A stretch of DNA of 64,000 nt from positions 1 through 64,000 of the forward strand of contig NZ_PSZE01000032.1 in NCBI RefSeq assembly GCF_002933465.1, written 5' to 3'. This stretch comes from Nocardia nova (GTDB lineage Bacteria; Actinomycetota; Actinomycetes; Mycobacteriales; Mycobacteriaceae). The notes under the pieces are model-generated. The model was not told the DNA's origin, made no database searches, and was given only the letters and a program-made list of their open reading frames with translations. How positions within the stretch are numbered: the stretch's first letter is position 1; every line of letters starts with the position of its first letter. Shown here one piece after another: positions 63,507 to 64,000 of the stretch. A program made the position numbers and the translations under genes.

Positions 63507-64000
63507 CATGGACGATCCGCTGCGGTTGGAGGTCATCGTCGCCAGTGTGCGGCCCGAGCGGTTCGCGCCCGTGGTGGCCGACTGGTTCCTGCGCACGGCG
63601 CGCGCCGACACCGGCCTCGACGTCGGGGTCATCGATCTGGCAGACACCCCCCTGCCCACCGACCTGACGACGACGCCGCAGGTCGAGGCCTTCCGCGAGC
63701 GGGTCGGCGCCGCGGACGGATTCGTCGCGGTCACCTCCGAGTACAACCACGGCTATCCCGCCTCGCTGAAGACGGCGCTCGACAGCGCCAAGCGCGAGTG
63801 GCGGGCCAAGCCGATCGGATTCGTCGGTTACGGCGGACTGTCGGGCGGTCTGCGGGCTGTCGAGCAATTGCGCCAGGTCGTCGCGGAAATCCATATGGTG
63901 TCGATTCGCGAGACCGTGAGTTTCCACGAGGCCAAACGCAAATTCGACGCGGACGGCAACACCGCCGACGGGGCTGCTGTCGACGCCGCGCAACGGCTCC
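63507..64000 (+). CDS. NADPH-dependent FMN reductase, 3' end missing
   Basis: The frame from ATG 63507 runs off the window after 164 residues. A flavodoxin-like fold is visible: EVIVASVRPERFAPVVADW with a phosphate-binding loop, then VTSEYNHGYPASLKTALD (FMN contact) and GFVGYGGLSGGLRAVEQLR. This matches the YhdA/ChrR-type FMN reductase family. It reduces flavins or quinones with NAD(P)H. Confidence 0.9.

Overview
The window is high-GC actinobacterial DNA, most likely from Nocardia or a close relative in the Mycobacteriales. The signs are a complete mycobacterial-type ESX (type VII) secretion locus with PE/PPE, EspG, EspC and WXG100 proteins, a DUF4254 protein, an F420-type luciferase-like oxidoreductase, and the actinobacterial order infA-rpmJ-rpsM-rpsK-rpsD-rpoA-rplQ-truA.

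Region 1 (1-11.4 kb, plus strand) is the ESX substrate and chaperone block. It holds a truncated Gly/His/Pro-rich protein, a YezG-like (immunity-like) protein, a fused PE/PPE EspB-like substrate, EspG, an EspH-like protein, a YbaB-fold protein, EspC-like and EspA/E-like substrates, a PE-PPE pair, a second EspG and an EsxB/EsxA pair closed by a strong hairpin.

Region 2 (11.4-33.3 kb) is an accessory island lying between esxBA and the ESX core genes. Its outer parts look like defence genes. On the left, minus strand, are a Rad50-like zinc-hook ATPase with an RloC/PrrC-like Arg/Glu/His set at its C-terminus and a small overlapping partner with a HEPN-type R-x5-H motif. On the right, plus strand, is a type I restriction-modification operon (a degenerate HTH-methylase-specificity fusion, then hsdM, hsdS, hsdR) followed by a TPR-bearing Ser/Thr kinase. 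Between these halves, bounded by two copies of a 16-bp repeat (14305 and 23165), sits an 8.8-kb cassette: GNAT acetyltransferase, XRE-TPR regulator, two unknown proteins, PLP decarboxylase, methyltransferase, nucleotidyltransferase and an accessory arginyl-tRNA synthetase, with an IS3 transposase remnant at its right edge. This cassette is the best candidate for an undescribed pathway.

Region 3 (33.4-45.8 kb) is the ESX core: eccE (minus), eccB (plus), eccA (minus), then eccD-mycP-eccC (plus).

Region 4 (45.8-54.0 kb) mixes regulators and small enzymes: GNAT plus GntR, DUF4254, a stand-alone ThrRS-type editing domain, a GlxA/AraC regulator, a very large EspI-like ATPase and an MFS transporter.

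Region 5 (54.0-64 kb) is chromosomal backbone: the alpha-operon ribosomal genes and truA, hsp20 with a CIRCE operator, a luciferase-like oxidoreductase, csoR with a CsoR-type operator, mtnP, a PAS/DUF5593-like protein and a truncated FMN reductase.

All functional calls rest on reading motifs and gene order; no database search or structure prediction was run.
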